From assembly GCF_900105245.1 (NCBI RefSeq), contig NZ_FNSZ01000001.1, positions 6,694,001 through 6,758,000 on the forward strand: a DNA stretch of 64,000 bases, written 5' to 3'. Below are positions 40,434 through 48,213 of this stretch, piece by piece. Within the stretch, counting starts at the first letter, position 1. The number at the start of each line of letters is the position of its first letter. A program made the position numbers and the translations under genes. Below the pieces are notes generated by a model. It was not told where the DNA came from. It was given only the letters and a program-made list of their open reading frames with translations, and ran no database searches. Origin of the DNA: Streptomyces sp. 1222.5 (GTDB taxonomy: Bacteria; Actinomycetota; Actinomycetes; Streptomycetales; Streptomycetaceae).

Positions 40434-41975
40434 TCAGTACGGGCGCTGCATGCGCCGGCGCCACCATGCGAAGGCGGTGCCGATCAGCAGGATCCCGGCC
40501 GCACCGGAGGCCGCGGACGCGGCGATCAGCACCGTGTCGTCGGACCCGCCCGCGGACGCGCCGGCCGGCTGGAGGGCGTCACCGAGCTGGCTGCGCACGT
40601 CCGTACCCGCCGTCGTGCCCTTGGCGAGCTTGCCGCGCGAACCGGCCGTCGGCTGGGCGACGTACGGGAAGTAGTTCTCGAACGACTTGTCGTTCTTGTC
40701 GACCGCGTCACCCAGGTCGTTCTTGGAACCGACCAGTTCACCCTCGACGACCTGGAGCGCCTCGTCGATCACGTCGTCCGTGAGCCGGCGCCCGTTCGGG
40801 AAGCCCGCGTTGTCGCCGTCCAGCACACCGAGCCGCTTGGGGTGCATGGCCGGCTTGATCGACGTGTTCAGCCGCAGCTGCTCCGAAGGCTTCACGTTGG
40901 GCGGCTGGTTGAGGCCCTTGACGCCCTTCAGGAAGACGTCGACGAGGTCGTTGCGCGGCTCGGCCGGAGCCTTGATCTTGTAGATCGACTCTATGAGCTT
41001 CGGCAGCTCCGGATTGGTCACGTTCTTCAGGAACTGCCCGTCGTAAGCGGGCTGGGACGCGTTGAACTTGTCCTTGTCCTTCTGCGGGTTGACGACCTCG
41101 TTGACCAGCGGGTTGCCGAGGCGCGAGACCTGCGAGTAGTAGCCCTGCGCGTTGCGGCGCTGGGTCGTGGACCAGATGCCGACGATCGGCTGCTTGGCGG
41201 ACTCGCGGATCAGCGCGTTCGGGACCTGCAGTGCGATCGAGTTGACGTTGTAGCCCTTGAGCGTGTCCCGGCCGACCTCCGTGAGGTTCCCGCCGTACAG
41301 CAGGTCGAAGACCCGCAGGTCCAGGAAGAAGGGGTCGTCGGCCTGGCCGGCGAAAGTGGCCGCGCCGCCGGCCGTCTTGTACACGGCCTGCGCGCGCAGC
41401 TTGCCGTAGTCGGGCATGGACGCCTTGCCGACGTTCGACGGGGCCACCGGTACGTCGTCCGCGAGCTTCGTCTTCGACATCACGTGCTGGTTCTTCAGCC
41501 GGATCAGGTCGATGTCGTACGTCTGCGTGATGTTGAGGTCCGGGTCGTCGAGGCTGGTGACCGGACCGGTGTTGTAGAGGAAGGTGTTGCCGTTCTTGGT
41601 GTGCGTCTTGAAGGTGTAGCGGAACAGCAGCTCACCCTGCGCGTCACCGTTGCTGTCGACGTGGATGTCGTACTGGGCGTCGTCCGCGAACGTGTAGAAG
41701 TTCGGCCCGCCCGCCGGTTCCTCGAACGGGATCCAGTTGGCCACGATCGTCGTCGTGTCGGGCTTGTCGGGGCTGACGAACGCGTACAGGTCCGTGTTGT
41801 CGTACTGCGGGGTGCCCGAGATCAGCGGGGCCTCCCGGTGGGAGGAGGCGGATGCCGCCCCGGGTTCCAGCGCGGTGACGCCGGCGGCTGCGAGCCCCCC
41901 GGCGGCCAGCGCACCGCAGATGAGCGTGACCAGGCCCTTGCGACCTGTGCCGCTCCTGGAGAAGAGAGGTGTCAT
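40434..41975 (-). CDS. DUF4331 exported protein with C-terminal anchor
   Basis: This 513-residue protein has a signal peptide (about 1-43) ending near ASASSHREAPLIS. The large DUF4331 domain begins there (PQYDNTDLYAFVSPDKPDTTTIVANWIPFEEPAGGPNFY, then a beta-rich body with YTFKTHTKNGNTFLYN). A 40-residue Gly/Ser stretch and a terminal TM with RRRM basic tail follow. The domain function is unknown, although the SHREAPLIS start is widely conserved and might bind metal. ATG 41975 (MTPLFSRSG) is divergent from an ECF sigma gene and upstream of the TPR/NicO genes. It should face the cell surface. Confidence 0.85.
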   Translation of the reverse strand: MTPLFSRSGTGRKGLVTLICGALAAGGLAAAGVTALEPGAASASSHREAPLISGTPQYDNTDLYAFVSPDKPDTTTIVANWIPFEEPAGGPNFYTFADDAQYDIHVDSNGDAQGELLFRYTFKTHTKNGNTFLYNTGPVTSLDDPDLNITQTYDIDLIRLKNQHVMSKTKLADDVPVAPSNVGKASMPDYGKLRAQAVYKTAGGAATFAGQADDPFFLDLRVFDLLYGGNLTEVGRDTLKGYNVNSIALQVPNALIRESAKQPIVGIWSTTQRRNAQGYYSQVSRLGNPLVNEVVNPQKDKDKFNASQPAYDGQFLKNVTNPELPKLIESIYKIKAPAEPRNDLVDVFLKGVKGLNQPPNVKPSEQLRLNTSIKPAMHPKRLGVLDGDNAGFPNGRRLTDDVIDEALQVVEGELVGSKNDLGDAVDKNDKSFENYFPYVAQPTAGSRGKLAKGTTAGTDVRSQLGDALQPAGASAGGSDDTVLIAASAASGAAGILLIGTAFAWWRRRMQRPY

Positions 41976-42183
41976 GCCGTCCGTCCTCAGTGCCGACTTG
42001 CCTTTGACGGACGGGTATACGGAGCGGAACCCCCGATCGGCTTGGTCGGACGCCGAAAATCTTTTCACGACTTCGCACCCGCGTTTTCGGCCCGCGGATC
42101 CGTAACACCTCGGGGAGGTGTGTGCGGTGCGGATGCGCGGTGCGCGGGGAAGAGCCGGCTGCGGCCACGGAGAGGGGGCCCGG

Positions 42184-42726
42184 ATGGCGGCCGACGATCT
42201 GCTGGTGCTCGTGGCGGGCGGCGACCAGAGGGCGTTCGAGGAGCTGTACGGGCTGGTGTCCGGGCCGGTGTACGGACTCGTACGACGGGTGGTGCGCGAC
42301 CCCGCCCAGTCCGAGGAGGTCGCCCAGGAGGTCCTGCTCGAACTGTGGCGCTCCGCCGCCCGGTTCGACCCCGGCCGGGGCAGCGCCCTGTCCTGGATCC
42401 TCACGCTCGCCCACCGCCGCGCCGTCGACCGGGTGCGCAGCGCCCGCGCGGCCGGCGAACGCGAGCAGCGGGAGGCGCTGCGGGCCGGGGAGCCCGCCTT
42501 CGACCAGGTCGCCGAGGAGGTCGAGGCCGGTCTGGAACGCGAATGGGTGCGCCGCTGCCTGAAACGGCTCACGGCCCTGCAACGCCAGTCGGTGACCCTC
42601 GCCTACTACGACGGCTACACCTACCGTGAGGTGGCGGAGCGGCTGTCGCTGCCGCTCGGCACGGTCAAGACGCGGATGCGCGACGGACTCACCCGGCTGC
42701 GCGAGTGCCTGGGAGGTGCCGCATGA
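42184..42726 (+). CDS. ECF sigma factor, SigK-like
   Basis: This 180-residue sigma factor has region 2 (LLVLVAGGDQRAFEELYGLVSGPVYGLVRRVVRDPAQSEEVAQEVLLELWRSAARFDPGRGSALSWILTLAHRRAVDRVRS) and region 4 (RLTALQRQSVTLAYYDGYTYREVAERLSLPLGTVKTRMRDGLTRLREC). The region 2 pattern and the RskA-type partner fit the SigK/ECF19 group. The start is taken as ATG 42184 behind GGAGAGGGGG; GTG 42118 is possible. The stop overlaps the anti-sigma start (ATGA). It probably controls the divergent DUF4331-TPR-NicO genes. Confidence 0.9.
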   Translation: MAADDLLVLVAGGDQRAFEELYGLVSGPVYGLVRRVVRDPAQSEEVAQEVLLELWRSAARFDPGRGSALSWILTLAHRRAVDRVRSARAAGEREQREALRAGEPAFDQVAEEVEAGLEREWVRRCLKRLTALQRQSVTLAYYDGYTYREVAERLSLPLGTVKTRMRDGLTRLRECLGGAA

Positions 42727-43538
42727 GCGTGCTCGGCAGGCTGCTCGGCCGCGACGACCCGCACTCCCTGGCCGCGCCCTACGCGCTCGACGCCCTGGAA
42801 CCGGGCGAGCGGCACCGCTTCGAGAAGCACCTGCGCGGCTGCGACCGCTGCGCCGCCGAGGTGCGGGAGCTGGCCGAGGACGCGGTGCGTCTCGCCTGGT
42901 CCACGGCGGCCCCGCCGCCCGCCGCCCTGCGCGGCCGGGTGCTGGCCGCCGTCCGCGCCACCCCGCAGGAGCAGGCGGCGCCCACGCGTGAACACGCACC
43001 CCGACTGCCCCCGCACGTATGGGGAGTCCAGCCGCCGCCGGGACGCGCCCGTGCGACGGCCAGGCGTCCCCTGCTCGTGCCCTTCGCGACGGCCACCGCC
43101 GCCGCGGCCCTCGTCGTCGCCTCGCTCTTCGCGGTCCAGGCGCACCGCACCGAGGACCGGCTCGACGCCGAGCAGGCCCGGGCACGTGAGATCGCCCACG
43201 TTCTCGCCGCCACCGACGTCCGCGTCACGAGCAGCGCGGATCCGCGGGGACGCGGTATCGGAGTGATCGCTTCCGCGTCCGAGGGGGAAGCCGTCGTCAC
43301 GCTCAGCGGATACGGCACCCCGCCCGGCGGGCGCGTGCACCAGCTCTGGCTCATGCGCCCCCGCGTGCAACCGCGCTCCCTCGGGCTCTTCGCGGGCGAC
43401 ACGCCCTTGGTGGCGAAGGGGCTCGGCAAGTCCTCGGCGTCACTCGCCGTAACCGTCGAGCCTGACGGAGGGTCAGCCCGACCCACCAGCCAGCCCATTG
43501 TCCAACTCACCCTGAAATCGGTCGGATTCGGAGAGTAG
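42723..43538 (+). CDS. RskA-type anti-sigma factor
   Basis: This 271-residue membrane anti-sigma factor has a cytoplasmic zinc-type motif (FEKHLRGCDRCAAEVREL, H-x3-C-x2-C). One TM follows (PFATATAAAALVVASLFAVQA), then an extracytoplasmic RskA domain (AATDVRVTSSADPRGRGIGVIASASEGEAVVTLSGYGTPPGGRVHQLWLMRP). RskA proteins bind and silence their sigma factor until a signal triggers regulated proteolysis. ATG 42723 overlaps the sigma stop by 4 nt, so the two are made in step. Confidence 0.9.
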   Translation: MSVLGRLLGRDDPHSLAAPYALDALEPGERHRFEKHLRGCDRCAAEVRELAEDAVRLAWSTAAPPPAALRGRVLAAVRATPQEQAAPTREHAPRLPPHVWGVQPPPGRARATARRPLLVPFATATAAAALVVASLFAVQAHRTEDRLDAEQARAREIAHVLAATDVRVTSSADPRGRGIGVIASASEGEAVVTLSGYGTPPGGRVHQLWLMRPRVQPRSLGLFAGDTPLVAKGLGKSSASLAVTVEPDGGSARPTSQPIVQLTLKSVGFGE

Positions 43539-43664
43539 TCAAAGAGGGATGGTCAACCCCCTTGCAGGGAAGGTGAATCCTGTGGCCGAGATACCCGCGT
43601 GCCCCGCCGGGACGGTAGGGTTACCCTGCCCGGGCCGGGTGGACTCGTACGGGTGGGGAGTGAC

Positions 43665-43934
43665 ATGGAGCAGATAACGATGCACAGCAGGGCCAGGGTC
43701 CCTGCGATCACGTGCGGGAGCAGCGCGACCAGTTCGCGCCTCGACCGCCATCTGTCGGTGCTGGGCGGACCCGCCATACCGCAGCGTGAGACGGTCGAGG
43801 CGACGTCGCTGATGCGCGAGCTGACGGCGCGTGACACCGTGCACGAGCGCAGCGACCGGGTCAGGCGCGTCCGTCGCGTCTCCCTCTTCGCACCGCTGCG
43901 CAGGCTGCGCCGCTCGCTCTTCGGCGGCCACTGA
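43665..43934 (+). CDS. Small basic hypothetical protein, 89 residues
   Basis: This ORF starts at ATG 43665 (MEQITMHSRARVPAITCG) after GGGGAG and is 89 residues. It has no TM or signal peptide. The C-terminal half is strongly basic (RVRRVRRVSLFAPLRRLRRSLFGGH), with amphipathic helical character. I do not recognise a family, though short proteins with this arginine-rich tail are widespread in Streptomyces. It follows the anti-sigma gene by 126 bp on the same strand but appears to have its own promoter. Confidence 0.6.
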   Translation: MEQITMHSRARVPAITCGSSATSSRLDRHLSVLGGPAIPQRETVEATSLMRELTARDTVHERSDRVRRVRRVSLFAPLRRLRRSLFGGH

Positions 43935-44044
43935 GCCGCCCCGAGGGGCCCCCGGCCGGTCGCCGGCCGGCCGTCGAGCACCCTCGCTGAGTACCGGCAC
44001 CGAGCGGACCGGCACGCTCGGAGTCCGGTCCTTCCTGCCCGCGC

Positions 44045-45241
44045 TCAGGCCGCCACGCCGTCCCGGCGCAGCGCTGCGATCTCGTCGTCCGTCATTCCCA
44101 CGGCACGCAGCAGCGCCTCGGTGTGCTGACCGAGCGCGGGCACCTCACCCATCCGCGCCTCCTCCCCGCCCGGCAGCGTGATGGGAGGCAGCAGCGCCCT
44201 CAGCGGCCCGACCGGCGAACCCACCTCGCGCCACCGCTCCCGGGCCGCGAGCTGCGGATGTTCCGCCAACTCGGGCAGATCCCGCAGTCGCGCGCAGGCG
44301 ATGCCCGCCTTCTCCAGCCGGGCCTGCGCCTCGTCCGCGTCCAGCAGGCCCAGCGCCCCGGCCACCAGCTCGTCGGTCCGCTCCCGGTTCGCCACCCGCG
44401 CCGCGTTCGTCGCGAAGGCGGGGTCCGTGCCCAACTCCGGCCGCCCCACGACCTGTTCGGCCAGACGCCGCCACTCCCGGTCGTTCTGCACCGACAGCAG
44501 CACCCGTCCGCCGTCCGCCGTCGCATAGGCGTCGTAGGGCGCGATCACGGCGTGCGCGAGCCCGGTGCGCGCCGGCGCCTCACCCCCGTGCATCGTGTGG
44601 TGCAGCGGATGCCCCAGCCACTCGGCGAGCGCCTCCAGCATGGACACCTCCACCGGCCCGCCCCGCCCGGTCGTCCCGCGCCGCACGAGGGCCGCGAGCA
44701 CGCCCGAGAACGCGTACATGGCGGCGGCGATGTCCGCCGCCGGGACGCCCGCCTTCACCGGCTGCTCCGGGGTCCCGGTCACCGACACGAGCCCCGCCTC
44801 GCACTGCACGAGCATGTCGTACGCCCGCTTGTCCGCGTACGGCCCCGAGCCGCCGTAGCCCGAGATGTCGACCGCGACGAGTCCCGGGTGCGCGGCGCAC
44901 AGGGTGGCCGCGTCGAGGCCCAGCCGGGCCGCGGCCCCGTGCGCGAGGTTCTGCACGAACACGTCCGCGTCCGCGATCAGCCGCCGTACGACGGCGAGTC
45001 CGCGCGGGTCCTTCAGGTCCAGCGCGAGGGACTCCTTGCCGCGGTTGCACCACACGAAGTGCGAGGCGAGACCGCGGGCCGCCGTGTCGTAGCCGCGCGC
45101 GAAGTCGCCGCCGTCGACCCGCTCGACCTTGATGACCCGGGCGCCCAGGTCGGCGAGCTGCCGGGTCGCGAAGGGTGCGGCCACGGCCTGTTCGACGGCG
45201 ACGACGGTGATGCCCTCCAGGGGCAGGGGCTGCTGGTCCAT
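44045..45241 (-). CDS. CaiB/BaiF family III CoA-transferase
   Basis: This CoA-transferase has about 398 residues and begins PLEGITVVAVEQAVAAPFATRQLADLGARVIKVERVDGGDFAR. Other family signatures are ESLALDLKDPRGLAVVRRLIADADVFVQN and the catalytic Asp in KRAYDMLVQCEAGLVSVTG. Class III enzymes move CoA between organic acids such as formate, oxalate, carnitine or succinate derivatives. Which pair is used is not visible. ATG 45241 (MDQQPL) is used; ATG 45253 is an alternative. The exporter genes upstream may be co-transcribed but are functionally unrelated. Confidence 0.9.
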   Translation of the reverse strand: MDQQPLPLEGITVVAVEQAVAAPFATRQLADLGARVIKVERVDGGDFARGYDTAARGLASHFVWCNRGKESLALDLKDPRGLAVVRRLIADADVFVQNLAHGAAARLGLDAATLCAAHPGLVAVDISGYGGSGPYADKRAYDMLVQCEAGLVSVTGTPEQPVKAGVPAADIAAAMYAFSGVLAALVRRGTTGRGGPVEVSMLEALAEWLGHPLHHTMHGGEAPARTGLAHAVIAPYDAYATADGGRVLLSVQNDREWRRLAEQVVGRPELGTDPAFATNAARVANRERTDELVAGALGLLDADEAQARLEKAGIACARLRDLPELAEHPQLAARERWREVGSPVGPLRALLPPITLPGGEEARMGEVPALGQHTEALLRAVGMTDDEIAALRRDGVAA

Positions 45242-45284
45242 GCCCCGGATCATGCCGGTGACCGGCGCGTTTGTCAGCAGCCCG

Positions 45285-46067
45285 TCAGCGCTCGCCGCGT
45301 GCGTACCGGCGTACGGCGAGCGGCAGGAAGACCGCGGTCAGGGCGAGGCTCCACAGCAGCGACCCGGCGACCGGATGTGCCACCGGCCAGGCGGAGTCCG
45401 CCGGGACCGCCGCGTTGCCGAAGAGGTCCCGCAGGGCCGTCGTCACCGCGCTGATCGGGTTCCAGTCGGCGAGCGTGCGCAGCCAGCCGGGCAGGTTGCC
45501 GGTAGGGATGTACGCGTCGGACAGCAGCGGCAGCACGAAGGAGGCGGCGCCGAGCTGGCCGGCCGCGTCCTCGCTGCGGGTGAGCAGCCCGAGGAAGATC
45601 CCGGCGCAGGTGCAGGCGAACCGGAAGAGCAGCAGCAGCCCCACGGCGCCGGCCGCCCCGGCCGCGGACCCCTCGATCCGCCAGCCCACCGCGAGACCGA
45701 CGAGCAGCAGCGGCACGGTTCCGACGGTGGTCACGACGAGGTCCGCGACGGCCTGCCCGAGCGGTACGGCGGCCCGGCTCACCGGCATGGTGCGGAACCG
45801 GTCCATCACGCCCCGGTGGGTGTCCTGGGCGGCCTGGAACATACCGGTCATCAGCCCGCCCGCGGCCGTCGCGACGAGCAGCCCGGGCACCAGGAAGGAG
45901 CGGTACTCGCGGCCGGGCGTCGCCAGCGCGCTGCCGAACACGTAGCCGAAGAACAGCAGCATGTTGACCGGCATCAGCTGGGTCAGGATCGCCAGGCCCG
46001 GATTGTTGCGGACCCGGCGCAGCTGCCGGCCCGTCATCGCCAGTCCGTCGTACACCGTCGCGATCAT
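45285..46067 (-). CDS. ABC-2 type exporter permease, DrrB-like
   Basis: This 260-residue membrane protein with six TM helices matches DrrB: RVRNNPGLAILTQLMPVNMLLFFGYVFGSAL, the short cytoplasmic FRTMPVSRAAVPLGQAVADL and DWNPISAVTTALRDLFGN near the end. Such permeases export daunorubicin-like drugs and other hydrophobic molecules. Its start overlaps the ATPase stop (4 bp), so the two are coupled. ATG 46067 follows GGAGCTCGCCGC. The transported compound is unknown. Confidence 0.92.
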   Translation of the reverse strand: MIATVYDGLAMTGRQLRRVRNNPGLAILTQLMPVNMLLFFGYVFGSALATPGREYRSFLVPGLLVATAAGGLMTGMFQAAQDTHRGVMDRFRTMPVSRAAVPLGQAVADLVVTTVGTVPLLLVGLAVGWRIEGSAAGAAGAVGLLLLFRFACTCAGIFLGLLTRSEDAAGQLGAASFVLPLLSDAYIPTGNLPGWLRTLADWNPISAVTTALRDLFGNAAVPADSAWPVAHPVAGSLLWSLALTAVFLPLAVRRYARGER

Positions 46068-47020
46068 GCGGCGAGCTCCTTGCTGTCGGCGGACTCCCCG
46101 GTGAGCCGCAGGAAGACGTCGTCGAGCGTGGGCGGCCGCAGGCTCGCGTCCAGCAACGGCACGCCCGCCGCGTCGAGTTCGCGCACCAGGCGCGGCAGGG
46201 TCAGGGTGGTGTCGGTGGTGGCCGCGCCCACCGCGTGCCGCTCGCGGTCGAACACGGGCGCACTGCCGGTGAGCCGGTCGAGGACGCCCGCCGCCTTCGA
46301 CAGTGCCTCCCCGTCCGCGACCACGGCCTCCGCGTACGAGCCGACGAGCGCCTTGAGCCGGGCGGGCGAACCGGTGTGGGCGATCCGCCCCCGGCCCATC
46401 AGGGCGACGGTGTCGGAGAGCCGGTCCGCCTCCTCCAGGTACTGGGTGGTCAGCAGCACGGTCGTGCCGTCCGCCCGCAGTTCGCGCACCGCCTCCTGGA
46501 TCCGGGTGCGGGCCGCCGGGTCGAGGCCCGTGGTCGGCTCGTCGAGGAAGAGCACCTCGGGCCGGCGGATCAGGCTCGCGGCGAGGTCCAGCCGGCGCCG
46601 CATCCCGCCCGAGTAGACCGACGCCCTGCGGTCCGCCGCCTCGGTGAGACCGAAGCGCTCCAGCAGTTCGTCGGCCCGGGCGGCGGGCCCGCGCACCCGG
46701 TGCAGCCGTGCGAACAGCCGCAGGTTCTCCCGGCCCGTGAGGTCCCCGTCGACGGACGCGTACTGCCCGGTGACCGCGATCCGGCGGCGCACGGCCGGTG
46801 CCTCCCGGACGAGGTCGTGCCCCGCGATCCGCGCCGAGCCCGCGTCCGGCCGCAGCAGCGTGGTCAGCAGCCGTACCGCCGTCGTCTTCCCCGCCCCGTT
46901 CGGTCCGAGCAGACCGCAGACCGTGCCCTCGGCGACGGCCAGATCCAGCCCGCGCAGGGCGTGCACAGCGCCGAAGCGCTTCTCCAGACCTTCACTAAGT
47001 ACAGCGTACGTAGTAGTCAT
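46064..47020 (-). CDS. ABC exporter ATPase, DrrA-like
   Basis: This 318-residue ATPase has Walker A LLGPNGAGKTTAVRLL, the Q-loop region VTGQYASVDGDLTGRENL, signature YSGGMRRRLDLAASL and Walker B VLFLDEPTTGLDP. The C-terminal DrrA-type domain ends LRPPTLDDVFLRLTGES, the motif that couples to the membrane partner. ATG 47020 (MTTTYAVL) is used; the frame opens to 47038 but the operator and promoter lie there. One of the two TetR operators sits inside codons 3-9, so a bound repressor would also block elongation. Confidence 0.93.
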   Translation of the reverse strand: MTTTYAVLSEGLEKRFGAVHALRGLDLAVAEGTVCGLLGPNGAGKTTAVRLLTTLLRPDAGSARIAGHDLVREAPAVRRRIAVTGQYASVDGDLTGRENLRLFARLHRVRGPAARADELLERFGLTEAADRRASVYSGGMRRRLDLAASLIRRPEVLFLDEPTTGLDPAARTRIQEAVRELRADGTTVLLTTQYLEEADRLSDTVALMGRGRIAHTGSPARLKALVGSYAEAVVADGEALSKAAGVLDRLTGSAPVFDRERHAVGAATTDTTLTLPRLVRELDAAGVPLLDASLRPPTLDDVFLRLTGESADSKELAA

Positions 47021-47055
47021 GCGGAGACCATAGCGCACTACGTACGGTGTACGTA
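46996..47055. promoter_or_regulatory. Twin TetR operators of the DrrAB-type exporter
   Basis: O2 at 47039-47055 is TACGTACGGTGTACGTA, a perfect 7+3+7 palindrome. O1 at 46996-47012, read on the other strand, is TACGTACGCTGTACTTA and differs from O2 at two positions. Their centres are 43 bp apart, about four helical turns. O1 lies within the first codons of the ATPase; O2 lies 29 bp before the TetR start. Confidence 0.75.
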
Positions 47056-47083
47056 ACTACGATGGTGGCCGAGGTGATGTCCG

Positions 47084-47794
47084 ATGGCAGTCCGAGGGGC
47101 CGTTCCCGAGGTGATCTGGGCGCGCCCCGAGCGCACCGGCCGGGGCCCGAAGCCGGCGTACACACGCGACGACATCGCGGCGGCGGCCGTCCGGATCGCC
47201 GACGCGCAGGGGCTCGACGCGGTGTCCATGCGGCATGTCGCGGCCGAACTGGGCTGCGGCACCATGTCGCTGTACAACTACGTCCCCCGCAAGGAGGACC
47301 TGCACGAACTGATGGTGGACGCGGTCAGCGCCGAGCACGTCCTGTGGGAGCCGAGCGGCGACTGGCGGGCCGACATGCTCCGGGTGGCGGCCCGGACACG
47401 GGAGCTGATGCACCGCCATCCGTGGATGCCGCGGCTGATGTCCCCGGTGTACGGCTTCAGCCCGCACGCCCTGCGCTACCTGGAGCACTGCCTGGCCTGC
47501 CTGGACCCGCTGGAGGCGGCCTACGGCACCAAGCTGGAGCTGATCGCGATGCTGAACGGCATCGTCACGACCTACGTCCGCAACGAACTCGACACCGCCG
47601 AGCGGGTGCGGGCGCTGCCCTGGTCGGAGGACGAGGAGAACGCGGTGCGGATCGCCTACCTCGGCGGCCGGATCGCCTCCGGCGCGTACCCGAGGATGGC
47701 GGCGGCGTTCCTGGAGGACGCGGGCCCGATCGATCTGGAGGCGGTCTTCCAGCGGGCCCTGGAACGGGTCCTGGACGCCTTCACGCCGCGTTAG
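47084..47794 (+). CDS. TetR-family regulator of the adjacent exporter
   Basis: This 236-residue protein has a TetR HTH (YTRDDIAAAAVRIADAQGLDAVSMRHVAAELGCGTMSLYNYVPRKEDLHELMVDAV) and a TetR_C drug-binding domain of about 150 residues rich in Leu and aromatic residues. Divergent position and the twin palindromes between make the DrrAB-type genes its likely target, released when a substrate of the pump binds. ATG 47084 follows GAGGTG by 8 nt. The N-terminal 25-residue extension (VIWARPERTGRGPKP) is typical of this subgroup. Confidence 0.92.
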   Translation: MAVRGAVPEVIWARPERTGRGPKPAYTRDDIAAAAVRIADAQGLDAVSMRHVAAELGCGTMSLYNYVPRKEDLHELMVDAVSAEHVLWEPSGDWRADMLRVAARTRELMHRHPWMPRLMSPVYGFSPHALRYLEHCLACLDPLEAAYGTKLELIAMLNGIVTTYVRNELDTAERVRALPWSEDEENAVRIAYLGGRIASGAYPRMAAAFLEDAGPIDLEAVFQRALERVLDAFTPR

Positions 47795-47814
47795 GCCGGC
47801 GCGGCGGTGGGGGT

Positions 47815-48213
47815 GTGACCGACCGGGAACGTGTTCGGCGGCAGCTCGACGTCATCGCGGAGGCGCTGCGCGGAGGCCGGGCGGTGGACGTCTCCCTCGG
47901 GCGGTGACCCGGAACCACGGGAGGCCGGGGACGCGGACGTCCTGGACAGCGGCTTCACGCCGGTCGCCGGGGACGCGGCGGGCCGGGTGGTCGTCGCGGG
48001 CGGACCCTGGGTGAGGACGCCCTGGCCGGAGGGGTTGCCGAACGGCGGTACGGGGCGCATCGGGGCCCTGGAGGCGCCCCTCGTCGCGCCCGTCGCCCAC
48101 ATCGAGATCAAGCGCATGATGCCCGTCCTGGACCCCTCCCGGCCGCGCCGGGCCGAGGACGCGAGGACATCGCGCGCCCGGAGGCCGCCCTGCGCCGCCG
48201 CGGGGCCGGCTAG
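47815..48213 (+). pseudogene. Decayed nucleotidyltransferase-like gene
   Basis: Three pieces in three frames line up with one protein of the aminoglycoside/lincosamide nucleotidyltransferase-like type. Frame 1 (GTG 47815 to stop 47907) gives VTDRERVRRQLDVIAEALR. Frame 2 (about 47930-48160) gives DVLDSGFTPVAGDAAGRVVVAGGPW and AHIEIKRMMPVLDP. Frame 3 gives EDIARPEAALRRRGAG and a stop at 48211. The segment expected between the first two, with the GG...D-x-D catalytic motif, is missing, and one base is lost near 48162 at GACGCGAGGAC. It lies between TetR and the ISP protein gene. The family match is from memory, so the name is tentative. Confidence 0.5.

Noticed and set aside
38770..42629. Very long plus-strand frames opposite the TPR and DUF4331 genes
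   Set aside because: They are antisense shadows of GC-rich genes with Arg/Gly/Ala composition and no recognisable domain.
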